A DNA stretch of 64,000 bases. Source: Dysidea avara. Taxonomy: Eukaryota; Porifera; Demospongiae; Dictyoceratida; Dysideidae. Below are positions 45,470 to 56,915 of the stretch, one piece after another. Location: contig NC_089276.1 of NCBI RefSeq assembly GCF_963678975.1, forward strand, positions 1,364,001 to 1,428,000, given 5' to 3'. The position numbers and the translations under genes were made by a program. Every line of letters begins with the position of its first letter. Position 1 is the stretch's first letter. The notes below the pieces were generated by a model that ran no database searches, was not told where the DNA came from, and worked only from the letters and a program-made list of their open reading frames with translations.

Positions 45470-45750
45470 GTACTGAGTAGAAAGAAAAAAAATCTGTCAA
45501 CACGTGGATTTGAACCCACGACCTCTTACACGCTAGTCAGGCGTTCTACCACTTGAACAGTATGTGCTGTGGTTTTCAAAGGAATGTTGCTCAAGTTTTC
45601 TCTACACCTTGGCCTTCTACGCGCTGTAGAGACCGAACGGAAGCACGCGTGAACTCGTGATAACAATCTTAGAGTAGGCGGATGATGAGCGCTTCATTAT
45701 CAGCACAGACTATGTCGATTCGCGCCAAGTCTGGTGAGTAAGCAGCGTGA
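45470..45750 (-). mobile_element. tRNA-derived SINE, copy 2
   Basis: The minus-strand head from 45560 to 45497 has a D-arm gttcaagtggtagaac (perfect 4-bp stem), a TAGCGT anticodon-loop-like stretch and a T-arm cgtgggttcaaatccacg. It resembles tRNA-Ala(AGC), but the anticodon stem has mismatches and acceptor pairing is poor. The body is homologous to copy 1 (gatgatgagcgcttcatt, gaccgaacggaagcacg). Confidence 0.7.
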
Positions 45751-45782
45751 CCGTCAGACAGACAGACAGACAGACAGACAGC
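45751..45782. repeat. (CAGA)n microsatellite
   Basis: About seven cagacaga units end the region next to SINE copy 2, followed by a TA-rich run. Confidence 0.9.
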
Positions 45783-45799
45783 TTTTCAGCTTTATATAT

Positions 45800-46489
45800 A
45801 TATAATATAAGATAAGATTGGTGAAACAACACGTGACATAGGGAAAAATTATGTAATTTTAATTTCTTTGATATAACATGTGATCACCTCCTTCACAACT
45901 TGACATGTTTCAGTATACAATACAATACATATAACACTTAGGCCACTTCAACTAAATCTTTTGTTTCTCGACCCTATATTTTTCAGTATAAAATAATTAT
46001 GTTAATCACGTGATCACCTTGCAAAGAGTGGCAACGCAACGAAGGAGTTGCAAATTTATCTTTAAGCTCTCAAAAAGTATAGGTAACACTAAATATCTCA
46101 ACATAAAGCTGCCTACTCGCAAGTGATACAGCAACCGTAATGTAGCTTAGCCACCGTTTGACTCACAATATCACTCTTCAGCTAGCAAAATAGCCTATTT
46201 TTATTTTTATTTTACTGACCTACCGACCTTTATTTGGTTGAATTTTGCCCGAGAAACAAAAGATTTAGTTGAAGTGGCGGTGTGTGAATTAACCATCAGC
46301 TTCACTGTGTGTATAAAATCATTTGTTCGTAAATTCCCAAAGAAACACATTTCTGTTCAAAGCATGTACACACAACACATCTAGATCACACTTAAAATTA
46401 GAAAATAAATGTAATGTACATTTAATTATGTGTGCTGCATGAAACTATTAAAATACAATTTATAGTAACAACAAATTACGTTTGTCTCA
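45800..46489. other. 3' flank of kinase-kelch gene 2
   Basis: No gene is seen. On the minus strand an ATTAAA polyadenylation-like signal lies at 46421-46426, about 65 bases past the stop codon at 46490. Confidence 0.45.
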
Positions 46490-47383
46490 CTACTGGAATG
46501 ATACAATCCATACTTTGTTGGTAGATCTTCCACCCTTGATCATTCCACCGATCATTACTAGCCGGGATTCTTCATTACACACAACAGAAGTGAGACCTGT
46601 CCGTACTGGAAGAGTTGCAATCGCCATCCATGTAGCTGTAGAATTGAGGGTGTAAATGTCATTACCGCCTATTGCTAACAAGTATTTGTTATTCAGACCA
46701 GCAGCAACTAGACCACCACATGGAGTATCTACAAGATGTTGCCACTTTACTTGGTGACTAGACAAAGTATCAAGAGGAGCAGCATACACTGCTGTAGAGT
46801 ACTTGTCATCTTTAGTGTTCCCACCTAACACATACACTGTGTCACCTACTATGACTGAGTATGAGGAATAAAGCTTTTGAGGGAGATCATCACATTTGAA
46901 CCACTGGCCAGTAGTAGCATTAAAGAGTTCAGTTGTACTGAATGTGTCCCTACCAACGCTGCCACCAATCACTATCATCTTTGATTGGTGGCTAGTAGCA
47001 GTGAGTCTACATCTTGCTGTAGGCATTTCTGTATATTCTTTCCACTGGCCACTCTCCAGTACAAGTACTTTGTTAGTGACTCTACGACTCGTTCTAATTC
47101 TCCCACCAACAATAACAACTTTACCTGTCAGCACTGTGATGGCAAATAAATAATGTGGAGTGTCAATAGTGTCCCATGTGTTAGTGTCTGGATGATACAT
47201 GTCTAGTGTGTAGGAATTTTGTACTCCACCATCACCATCTCTGGTCCAGCCACCTCCCACATAAATCACTCCATTATATAATACTGCAGTGTGATTGTTC
47301 CTACCCACTGGTGCAGGGGCTCCTTCCTCCCACTTGATGTTCACTGGTCCACTGAACGAGTCAGGTATGGTGGCCTTCACTTT
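46490..47383 (-). CDS. Kelch-propeller exon (second) of kinase-kelch gene 2
   Basis: 297 codons plus stop, beginning KVKATIPDSFSGPVNIKW after an AG acceptor at 47384-47385. Six kelch blades are marked by YVGGG, VIVGG, IVIGG, YVLGG, LAIGG and VMIGG, each with the expected spaced aromatic residues. It joins the kinase exon in phase 0 across a 55-bp intron (47384-47438, GTTTGT...TTTAG). The full protein would be about 623 residues: kinase, short linker, propeller. The propeller presumably selects substrate or partner for the kinase. There is no membrane or secretion signal, so a cytoplasmic protein is expected. Confidence 0.93.
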   Translation of the reverse strand, partial: KVKATIPDSFSGPVNIKWEEGAPAPVGRNNHTAVLYNGVIYVGGGWTRDGDGGVQNSYTLDMYHPDTNTWDTIDTPHYLFAITVLTGKVVIVGGRIRTSRRVTNKVLVLESGQWKEYTEMPTARCRLTATSHQSKMIVIGGSVGRDTFSTTELFNATTGQWFKCDDLPQKLYSSYSVIVGDTVYVLGGNTKDDKYSTAVYAAPLDTLSSHQVKWQHLVDTPCGGLVAAGLNNKYLLAIGGNDIYTLNSTATWMAIATLPVRTGLTSVVCNEESRLVMIGGMIKGGRSTNKVWIVSFQ

Positions 47384-47438
47384 CTAAACAATATCACATA
47401 TTCTATACTAACACATCATAAGCTGTGTACTAACAAAC

Positions 47439-48416
47439 CTGTAATTGTGTTGATTTTTGCTTGATCTCAGCCAACCATGAGATGGGGTCCATACCATCAC
47501 GAGTCGTCTTTTTGCTGTACTCTTCCTTCATCATTTTGATCCTCTCAGACATGTCTGCTGCTGGAGGACGTAATCCTGGATCATCTTCTAAACATGACAT
47601 AACCAATGGCTTCAAATCTGCATCACTTCCAATCATCATGTCTATGTACTCTTGACGTCGTTCTACCTCTGATAACATTAACCGTTTCCTTGTCTTGGGA
47701 TCAATTTGTTTCACAGCTTTCGGAAGTGGCCATTGTCGGCTAGTGATGTGGAGGATCACACCTCCAAAAGAGAACACATCTAATGGTGGTCCATATACTG
47801 GCTTATCATCCAATGCCTCTGGGGACATAAACACACAAGTTCCTGGAGTTTTAGTCATCGTATTGCTTTGATTCATCGTCATTGTCTTTGCCACACCAAG
47901 ATCTGTGATCTTTGCTTCAAGAAGACGATTCACAAGAATGTTATTAGGAGACAAGTCTCGGTGGACAATTGGAGGATTGTGACCATGAAGATACCTCAGT
48001 CCTAGAGACACATCATGTAGTATTGACAGTTTCACCAGTAAGGGAGTATTATCATGTTTATCTACCAGTGATGTTACAGTCTCCTGCATCTTCTCCATCA
48101 CCATAACAGGTAGTACGGACTCGTCACTAGAAGGATAGTAAATTCCTAGGAATTGTACAACGTTAGGATGACGTAGAGTACTCCAGAGGTGACATTCTCG
48201 CAAGAAATCATCTTTTATTTTGAATTGTTCTTCGGCAGTGGGAAGTTCCATCATCCAACGATGAACCTCTTTACTGGCGCATGACTTTCCATCGTATTCT
48301 ACCTCGAAAACTTTCCCATACGACCCTCGACCTAGTTCCACTCCAGTTGGTCTCACCCGAGAACTGGGAATCTTAAGGTGATGTAGCGCTTCAGCTGCTG
48401 CTAGAAACGAAGCCAT
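47439..48416 (-). CDS. Protein kinase exon (first) of kinase-kelch gene 2
   Basis: 326 residues before the donor (the frame alone would stop two codons later). Landmarks: ELGRGSYGKVF loop at 27-37, Lys49, alpha-C Glu74, HRDLSPNNIL 152-161 with Asp154, DLG 172-174, and GTCVFMSPE 192-200. It matches the kinase of gene 1 closely throughout (LGVAK, YGPPxDVFSFGG, ECLxDDP or SCLEDDP). The ATG has a strong context (AAAATGG). The linker after the kinase is shorter than in gene 1. All catalytic residues are kept. The lysine of the usual HRDLKxxN is replaced by serine in both genes, so the substrate class is not predictable from this motif. Confidence 0.94.
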
Positions 48417-48594
48417 TTTAATGAGACCGGAAATGAAAAGGGTGTGTATATAGAAGTCCTGCTCAGTCAGTGTCAGTGCTGCGGATAATAACTCCCACCG
48501 GCTTCTAGGATGATGGTGATCGTAATAAGTTTAGACGAATAGTTCAAAACACAAAAGCGTCATTTTGGGGGGAGGAAATATGGACGGATGTAGT

Positions 48595-49090
48595 CTCGCG
48601 GCGCCCGACCCTAAAAAGAGGGTCTGGTGAAACTGTGTACAAAAAGTTTGGCGCTGCGGGAATGTTGGAAGCTCCAATCAGATTACTAGAAGCCACATTT
48701 TTGCGCGCTCTTATTTTCGCTCACAATTGTCCAGATGTTACCAGCTTCATGAACGTGAAAAAAGACGGGCATATGATGAGCGTGTTAGAGAGGTTGAGAG
48801 AGCTTGCTTTTCACCATTGGTGTTTGCAGCTACTGGTGGCATGGGCCCACTGCTACAACAGTTTTTAGGAAGCTTGCTTCCGAATGTTGGTCGGGATGTT
48901 GGCTGAGAAGCGCAGCACTAATTACAGCAAATGCCTATTCTGGCTGCGATGTAGGCTTTGCTCTTCATTGTTAAGATCTGCAGTGATGTGTTTGAGGGGT
49001 CATCGCTCTTCAGTTGGCCGTCCATCAACTACTAATATTGATCTGGCCTACTCGGAGGGTCGCTTGGAGTCTGGCGGCCTTGTTTGATTG
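48595..49090 (+). pseudogene. Decayed LINE/RT tail near a 'tagtctcgcggcgcc' end
   Basis: From about 48655 several plus-strand frames together read ERLRELAFHHWCLQLLVAWA, GPTATTVFRKLAS and FWLRCRLCSSLLRSAVMCLR. This matches the pattern 'TGGMGPTA.. YKRLASLLAEK.. YWLRCRLSFSLLRSAIMCLRG' that I recall as the tail of a widespread invertebrate retroelement ORF. It is broken by several frameshifts. The 5' boundary carries tagtctcgcggcgcccgacc, a repeat end also seen at 17563. Confidence 0.6.
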
Positions 49091-49757
49091 CTGGTATTTC
49101 CAGCTGTCCAGCACTTTAACACCTAGTGCTGGGGGTGGTGGCAAGGGCAGTCCATCTAGCCCGGGGGAAAAAAAAACAAAAACTAGAAGCCACATACTAA
49201 CCCGCATGCGTTAAAAATTTTCCCTGTTGAGCAGACTGGGCGTCCCGAAAAATTTCCACGAATATTTTAGAAACCGTCTTTACAGAAGGTTTTAAGAATA
49301 ATTTCTCGAATAATTTAATGTTCTGGGATGGTTAGTAGTGAAATTAAAGATCACTTGTTGAAATTATTTATGACTGGAACGGCGGTGTTCAGGGTGCAGT
49401 CGGGACGCAACCGTCAAAAAACGGAAGTTTTTAATTGCACGCGCAATTTACGAGAAGTCTAAAATGGCGTTCGAGACGTGCCACGCGGATGAGAAAAATG
49501 CCTTTCAACCACTGAGCTTCTGGCTTGTTTTTGAACAAAAACACTTCAAGAGATGATTTATGAAGATAGCTATGCAGTTTTTTTAATCATGAATCGTGCA
49601 GGTTGGAAATGTTTCCTTGGTAGAATTGAACAGGATTTAACTGCTCTCGATTTCGCTTTGCTGTGGATAAAGTAAGAAGAGTGCACAAAATCCAAGTCTA
49701 TGGAAGTGAAAAGGTTTGTATGTAGTATGTTTAGAAGCTGTATGAAGGCATTTACTG
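49091..49757. other. No gene seen
   Basis: No motif-bearing frame. It lies between the LINE tail and the cysteine-rich pseudogene. Confidence 0.4.
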
Positions 49758-51095
49758 CTATGAAACAAATTTGTACTCACTAATGTGTTCTGTAACATTG
49801 GTGGTCTCTCTATCTCTAACTGTAGTTGTTATAGATGTTAAAAATTGAAGTAATAGAAGATTGATACTATTTAACTCTTCGTTAATGTTAAGTAATGCAC
49901 AGCTGGGAGATGGTTGTGAATGAGATGACTTCTTTATTTCTTCATGTAATAAATTATTGACAATGATGCTTGCTTCCTTTAGTGTTGTGTCTACGTCTGG
50001 TATTTGACATTGGATTTCAGGTTCAGATAAGTACTGATTTGGGGGTTGTGATGCACTGAGTGCCCAAGACAATGCAACTATGACATCTCCCCCTTGACGA
50101 TACAATACAGTCCCAAGTTTCTTGTGAACACACTATTACATCATGTAACCATCAAGGTGAGTGATTAGTTGGTGTAGTAGCCAACGAGAAGTAAATTTCA
50201 CACTGCTACCTCCCATGTCTAGGGTAACTTGAACAGTATTGGTGTCCTCAGAGGGCTGAATACCATAAACATTAAGAAACACTTGACATACCCATGGAAG
50301 TAAAAGGGCCTTCTGGACCAATAAGTGCTGGGCTACATATATCACAGATGAAACTATGGCTTTGGTAAGATGATCAGTTTTGCTATCTTCCTTTGTAGCT
50401 TCCCATTCCTTGATAGATTTTTGTAACATTTCATCTGACCCATTTGGTTTACAATTTGGTTTATAATCTGTGGACTTGGCAATAGTGCAGTGTGTGTTAT
50501 AACAGCTAGTACAAATATAGTCATCTGGTGATATAACAGTGTCAGTTCCAGTTGTATCTGTAATGTATTTTGAAACTACTACAGGGTTGGGACTGTGGCG
50601 ATAAAGCTTCTGACCAGGTTTAGGTGTAGCTCCACAAGAGGAGCAGTTTTGTGGATGGATAAACTTTACTATAACAGCTTGGGCACAGAAGGAATGGAGT
50701 ACTTGATGATGACTGTACCCTAAGCATTTCCTCAAGTTCACTTATGTTAGCAAAAGCAGGCTTGATGAGTTTATCACTTAACTTGTTGGTGCATGCAGGG
50801 TGTATACAGGATTTAGAAGATGTCTGTATACTATTTTTCCATTTCGGGGTATAGTGGGGAATGTCATTGTAGCGTTTTGCTTCTATCCAATGTTTTTTAC
50901 AAATAATGCTATCTTCGGGTAGGTGTTTACCAAGGTGTTTACTAAAAAACTCTTTCTGTAGCCCCTACATTGATATACCTTAATTTTTGACTAACTCTGT
51001 TTCCACACAGGACACAGCACTGTGAGGTCTCCTCTTCAGCTGACTCAGGAGCAGTGATAGCAGAATTCTGGCACAAGGAGTCTCCACCTGATAAC
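49758..51095 (-). pseudogene. Cysteine-rich (zinc-finger-like) multicopy-type gene, broken
   Basis: From the 5' end (about 51060, minus) frames read TSQCCVLCGNRVSQKLRYIN and, after a shift, ICKKHWIEAKRYNDIPHYTP. After another shift the 201-codon frame at 50136-50741 contains NCSSCGATPKPGQKLYRHSP and the C-x2-C pair YICTSCYN. It then meets two consecutive in-frame stops (TAA TAG at about 50133-50138) before the same frame resumes (49758-50105: RQGGDVIVALSWAL ... IVNNLLHEEIKK). A GTGAGT donor lies near 49782. Frameshifts plus double stops make it a pseudogene. The family is unrecognised. The Cys/His pattern suggests zinc binding, and a transposon origin is possible. Confidence 0.65.
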
Positions 51096-51414
51096 TAAAT
51101 TTAAAATTGTTGATTAAAAACATGTGTTAAAATAGTCTTGTAAATAATTAACGAATCTGGCTACAACAACTAAAGTGCACATCATTTTAAAGCTTTATTT
51201 TCAAGCACAAGCCTTTGTTTCTCTAACTAAATGGATTAACAACACTAGTATGGCTTGAAACAAATTTGTACTACATGCAAAACCACTGTGTTAATACTCA
51301 CCTGGTTCATTCTGCAGTCTCTATTTCGTTGCTAGCATATTCCAGCTGCCTGGTTTGGTTACTGTGGGAAAGGCAGCTGACGTATTATTTCGTGTTCCAT
51401 TGGATAATTTTTTT
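51096..51414. other. No gene seen
   Basis: AT-rich flank with a T-run at 51409-51424. Confidence 0.35.
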
Positions 51415-51830
51415 TTTTTTTTTTAATGTTATTTAGACAGGGAGACAGCATCAGCAAAAGCTGTTTTTCAGCTGTGCCCTGAACAAGCATACAAAAACAA
51501 TATAGGTACATATATACACACAATTAACTAAATATGACTTAAATAAGCTAGCTTAAAGCTATTTAATGAGTTCATCTCGGTGATTGAGGTAGGCAGGCTG
51601 TTCCATATAGTTGTGCCACGATAATATAGACTTCGTTTGCCATAGTTTAATCGCACAGCAGGTACATACAAACGATGGACATTGCGCCCTGCACGACCTG
51701 TGACGGATAAAGCAGACCTGAAGGTGGAAAGTAAGTAGGAGGGTGATAGCCTTTTTAAGATCTTGTATACTTGTATGGCAATATGAAATCTGCGACGTTC
51801 AACTAAAGTAAGATTAAATGCAGAAGATCT
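51415..51830 (-). pseudogene. LINE reverse-transcriptase C-terminal tail
   Basis: The minus strand reads LVERRRFHIAIQVYKILKRL, SPSYLLSTFRSALSVTGRA and RSLYYRGTTIWNSLPTSITE, the standard end of a CR1/RTE-like RT. The 5' truncation point is close to 51830, where agatctggcagagtgcagatct forms a small inverted repeat. Confidence 0.8.
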
Positions 51831-52004
51831 GGCAGAGTGCAGATCTTCTGCACTCTGATAATTATGTGCAGCGTCACAGCAGGAAGTTACAAGCGTATGA
51901 AAAGAGATGGTGTTTTACTACAATTACCGCTGGTTCCTTCGCGGGAAAAGCCGTGCAATGAAATACGCGTAAAAAAGCATAATTTTGCCACTTGCGTTTC
52001 GACT

Positions 52005-55000
52005 GGTGGGGTCTATTCTACGGAACGGAACGGAATGATGGACTAAACTGCGGAACGGAATGCTTTCTCAGATCATGAAGCTTGCAGCTTACCATTGCTG
52101 TACAAGTTATCAGTGGCACTTCCAGCAGGTAATCAAACGTACCCCAAGAAAGATAAAACGAATTTAAGGATCGATTGTGGGTTCTTGTTGGTTGTCATTA
52201 GTAACGAAGTACTAATTGTGGGAATAGCTGACTCAGTGTGTTCATCTTCGGATATATCAAGTAGGGAACTTAATGCATGACTTGTTTTTACTAGTATGTG
52301 AGTTATTTTTACTTACTTGACTTTAGAATGTACAGTCTGAGGCCCAGCCTTTCTAATCGGCATAAATCAGTATGTGTATAGCTACACTACAAAGGAAACA
52401 AGTATGGTGACAAGCTGAATCAACTCAATCTAAGTAGAATCTAAAGGAATTTTGTGCAGTGTGTGAGGAGCAAACATTCAGATACCTCAAGGAGGCTATA
52501 TTGTGTGAACATCAATGATTCATTGACAGAGTAGTGGACTATTGTCAGATATCTTGGCCTGAGTACTGAGTTGAATTCTGGATGGGATCTATTTTACAGA
52601 ATGGAATGCTTTCTGAATCAACTTGCAGCTTGGCTAGCTGCTATCATTGCTGAAATTGCATTTTATCAGTGGAACCTCCAGGAAAATGGAATAGGATAAT
52701 TATAAAACATTAATTAAGTGATTGTTTAGGTAATCATGACTTTATTCAGTCTAATAAACAGAATATATGGTTGATTGAGTGAGGTATCACTTTCAGAATG
52801 TTCAGACGACCAGTGATGAGATGCATGGATTCATCGAATTTTTGTTGTGGTTGGAGACATTAAATATCCAAAAGCAAACTGACTGTATAATATTAATTCA
52901 CTTTCTTTAATTTTGAGCCTGTATACAAATAATTGAATTTTCCTTGTCAATAGAAATCCTAGAATAAGATGGGAGAGAAACTTATCTTTGTTTACCTATA
53001 CTGTACAACCAAGAGTTCGTAATACTGATTTGTATGGGGGAGAGTGTCTAACTTTCAGTATGGCCTGTACAAACACCCTGCGTAAAGTTCACCTTTCATC
53101 AAATCAACACCTTTACTGGGGGATAGAAAACTGTTGATTAGTGTTGCTGAAGAAGGTAAAGCCTATGTTCTGAAATAAGGCCGAGGTGTTACTTTAAGCA
53201 GGGTGTTTGGTGAATGCATTCAAGTTAGACACTCTCCACCTTATGAAATCTTGGTACAACTTCAAAGGAAAATGAAGAAAACATACAGATGAATCAATAA
53301 GATCACTACAGTAAGGTGAATTACAGTCTAGTGAGATCTTGGTTAATTAATGACAGTTGTTGGAGATTAAGTGTGGTAGCTTCTTGCTCTTGAATATGTT
53401 GCAAAGTGGAAGTACAAATCAAAATGGGATATCAATTTCATTATGAAAAATTAGTATACATAAATAATCTAGCATTACTATTTCATTTGTCCTCCACTTA
53501 AACATGCTACAACAGTACTAGTGTCAGTACATTGGCAGTGAGTCTACCTTGACATCTCAACTCTAGAGTAGATCCAACACAGGACAGCCCGCACTGTAAC
53601 AAATACATGTGATCCCATTGTAATTTCATGGACCAGCTGGACTGGGAATCACTTGAAAATAGACGAACAAATTTAACCTGTTTTGTTTGAAGTGAAGCAT
53701 GTGAAATGTTACACTTAAGAAATCCTAGGATTCTTAGGTGGTATGTAATTAATGTGAGTGTTCCATTTCAGGTCTGACTAGATACATTGAAATTACACAC
53801 ACATCTTGGTCCAAATCACGTTTGCCTGGTGGCTACGGGCATGGTTTCACATGCGGCTTATAATAGAGATTTGGCTGATCTTGGAGTTTTGGCATTTAGC
53901 CTGATTCAAGGTTAGCAGTCAGACACATCCTTGAATTGTGCAACAGATAAAATCAGCTCACTATTGAATACGGCATTAGTCCACTGCACCAGCTGTTAAT
54001 ATATAAATAACTCCATGCATACACTTCAGTGATGTTTGCAGAATATACCCTCCTTGCGGTCTGCCAAAATATTTGCTCCTCACACACTGCACAAAATTCT
54101 TCAAGTTTTAGTTCAGCTGGCTCTTTCCTGTTACCAGTATCTTCCTGCTTGCTTTATTTATACACTGACTTATGACTTGAAAGACCGGCCCAGACTGTTT
54201 TCTAAAGTCTAAATAAGAAAAACAGCTCACATAAAGTTCCCTTCCGTATGGATGAACATCACTGATACAGCTCATCCCACAATAATACTTCGTTACTATT
54301 GACAACCAACAAAAACCCACAATCGATCCGTTAATTCTTTTTATCTTATGTTTAACCACCCACTGGAGATGCCACTGGGTCATTCCATGTCAAATCAACA
54401 AGGAATTTAGAGTCACCTCTCGGATTTTGATGAAACTTGGTGTGTTTGTAGTACCTGTGGTGCTTATCACTCATGCAAATTTTTAGCTCCATACATTCCA
54501 TAGTTTCTGATTTATGACCACAAATATTTTGAATATTTCATGAAAATTTGGTCCATCTCTGGTTACAATATCAACTGCAACTTTGTACTGTGTAAATATT
54601 TTTAAACACAGTTTTCACTGATGGAAGACTGTTGATTGACCTTTACAGTGATCCCTAAATTATGGGATATCTACTTAATTATGGTTCAACAGTACTTCAT
54701 TGAAAACTTTAATCCTTTATATTTTGAAAAATGCTGCTTGAAATTTTTCAAATTCTTTTGTGAATAATGATTGGGTCATAGTCTATGTTTGATAAAATTT
54801 TTATGGTGGGATCACAATGGGCTCAAGAGATATAATGAATTATGTTGTGGTATGCGGTGGAATTTGCAGGCTATTATTGCTGTATTGGAGTGTACACTTC
54901 CAATAACCACTCACAACAAGGCCATGCCAAGTTTGTCTTACAGAGTGAAGGTGTCTAGGTACATTGAAACCTGTATTAATGACCACCTGTATTGAAAGAC

Positions 55001-56870
55001 CATCTATAAGCTGCAGCTAATTTATACTTTAATTGGATCTTAATGAATAGCCCCAAAGCATCAATCTTTTCTAGCAAATCCAAAAATGGTCCTTATTAGA
55101 CAGGTTGACTATAAATGAGATCATCATGCATCCATAAACACATTAATGTTGTACCATCTCTTCAGTTATACCTTATTTATTAAGTAAAATCTTGCCGTAG
55201 TGCACTTACATACATATCCCCCTCTACACTATTTAAGTTACGTACATGGCTGCATAGGTACAACAGACCTCCTCAAAAAGGATATCTGGGTACCTTGATA
55301 GCCTCATGATCTCACTTTATAATTGTATGTACATTTTGGACCCAAGACAAGTCTGTGGTTTCTCAAAAATGAACACTTTATCAATGGTCCAGGGAATAGA
55401 AGAGTTACACTGTATATAGTAGATGCATTACTTGTACCAAGAGTTTTTATATTATTAACACTTGCTTGCACCTCAATGCGTGATTTATAGTACTGTAATT
55501 ACTAAAATTAATGGTTTTTCAAAGTATTTTGTGTTCACGTTTTTGAAGATCAGTACAGGTAAATGTTAAATATGTGGCCAACATGTTTACTTCCTACATG
55601 AGTATGTGTATGAATTTATGACTTGATCTTCAAAGTGGTCGTGAATGTAAAGTAATGTAGTAATTAATTTCACACATTGAGGTACAATCAATGCATGTAC
55701 GTATATGGTAAAACCCCTCCATTGCTAGGACCATAATAAAGTGCTCATATTACAGAAGCTACAGAGGTATCTTGGTCCAAATGTATATGCACCGCTAGAG
55801 TGGGAGTACAGTGTATAAACAGGTGTCCTGGTTATCAAGGTATCCAGGTATCCCTTCTGAGGAGTCCTGTTGTATGTATCTATGCAGCCACGTACGGAAC
55901 TTAAATATGGCTAAATCCACTACAGTTAATAAAGAAGGTACTTGTGAAGAGATGGTACAACATTTACATGATGTTTAGGGACACATGGTGGTCAGATCTA
56001 TAATTTATAGTCAACCTGTCTAATAAGGACCATTTTTGGATTTGCTAGAAAGGGTTGATGCTTTTGTGCTATACATTAAAGAAGTATAATTTAACTGCAG
56101 CATATAGGTGGCCTTTCAATACAGGTGGTCACTAATACAGGTTGCAATGTACCTAGACACCTTCACTCTGTAAGACAAACTTGGCATAGCCTTATTGTGA
56201 GTGGTTATTGGAGGTGTACACTCCAATACAGCAATAATAGCCTGCAAATTCCACCGCATACCACATCATAATTCATTATATCTCTTGAGCCCATTGTGGT
56301 CCCACCACAAAACTTTTATCAAACATAGACTATGACCCAATCATTATTCACAAAAGAATTTGAAAAATTTCAAGCAACATTTTTCAAAATATAAAGGATT
56401 ACAATTTTCAATGAAGTACTTTTGAACCATAATTAAGTAGATATCCCATAATTTAGGAATCACTGGAAAGGTCAATCAACAGTCTTCCATCAGTGAAAAT
56501 TGTGTTTAAAAATATTTACACAGAACAAAGTTGCATTCAATTTTATAACTAGAGATGGACCAAATATTCATGAAATATTCAAAATATTTGTGGTCACAAA
56601 TCAGAAACTATAGAATGTATGGAGCTAAAAATTTGCATGAATGATAAGCACCACAGGTACTACAAACACATCAAGTTTCGTCAAAATCCGAGAGGTGATC
56701 CTAAATTCCTTGTTGATTTGACATGGAATGACCCCACTGCTAACTTATAAGGGAAGTTTCAGCAATGGTAAGTTGCAAGCTTCAATTTGAGAAAGCGTTC
56801 CGTTCCGTGGTTTAGTCCATCATTCCGTTCCGTTCCGTTCCGTTCCGTAGAATAGTCCCCACCGGTGTTC
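52005..56870. mobile_element. Composite foldback, 4.9 kb, with nested palindrome
   Basis: Outer tips ggtggggtctattctacgga (52011 on) and tccgtagaatagtccccacc (ending about 56866) are inverted, each followed by ggaac-type pentamer repeats and 'cttgcagcttaccattgctg'. The left arm (52005-52600) also pairs with 53850-54380, sharing 'ggatcgattgtgggttcttg', 'agtaacgaagta' and 'gaattttgtgcagtgtgtga'. The element at 54378-56733 is nested at the right side and pushes the right tip outward. A small inverted repeat (about 53035-53240, gggagagtgtctaacttt) lies in the middle. Confidence 0.75.
54378..56733. mobile_element. 2.36-kb near-perfect palindromic element, 6-bp target duplication
   Basis: Ends GGTCATTCCATGTCAAATCA and its complement pair, and the arms match inward for about 1.1 kb each to a centre near 55555. 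CCACTG lies at 54372-54377 and 56734-56739. Arms differ by scattered substitutions and small indels, so it is not brand new. Frames in the arms (for example 54771-54995) have no recognisable domain. tggaatgaccc words near 38728 may be a relic of the same family. Confidence 0.88.
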
Positions 56871-56915
56871 AGAGGCGTGCAACTAAATACATTCCGTAAA
56901 TGATTACTCTACTGA

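Noticed and set aside
45497-45560. Functional tRNA-Ala gene on minus strand
   Set aside because: A good D-arm and T-box exist, but anticodon stem mismatches, poor acceptor pairing and a homologous SINE body argue for a SINE head.
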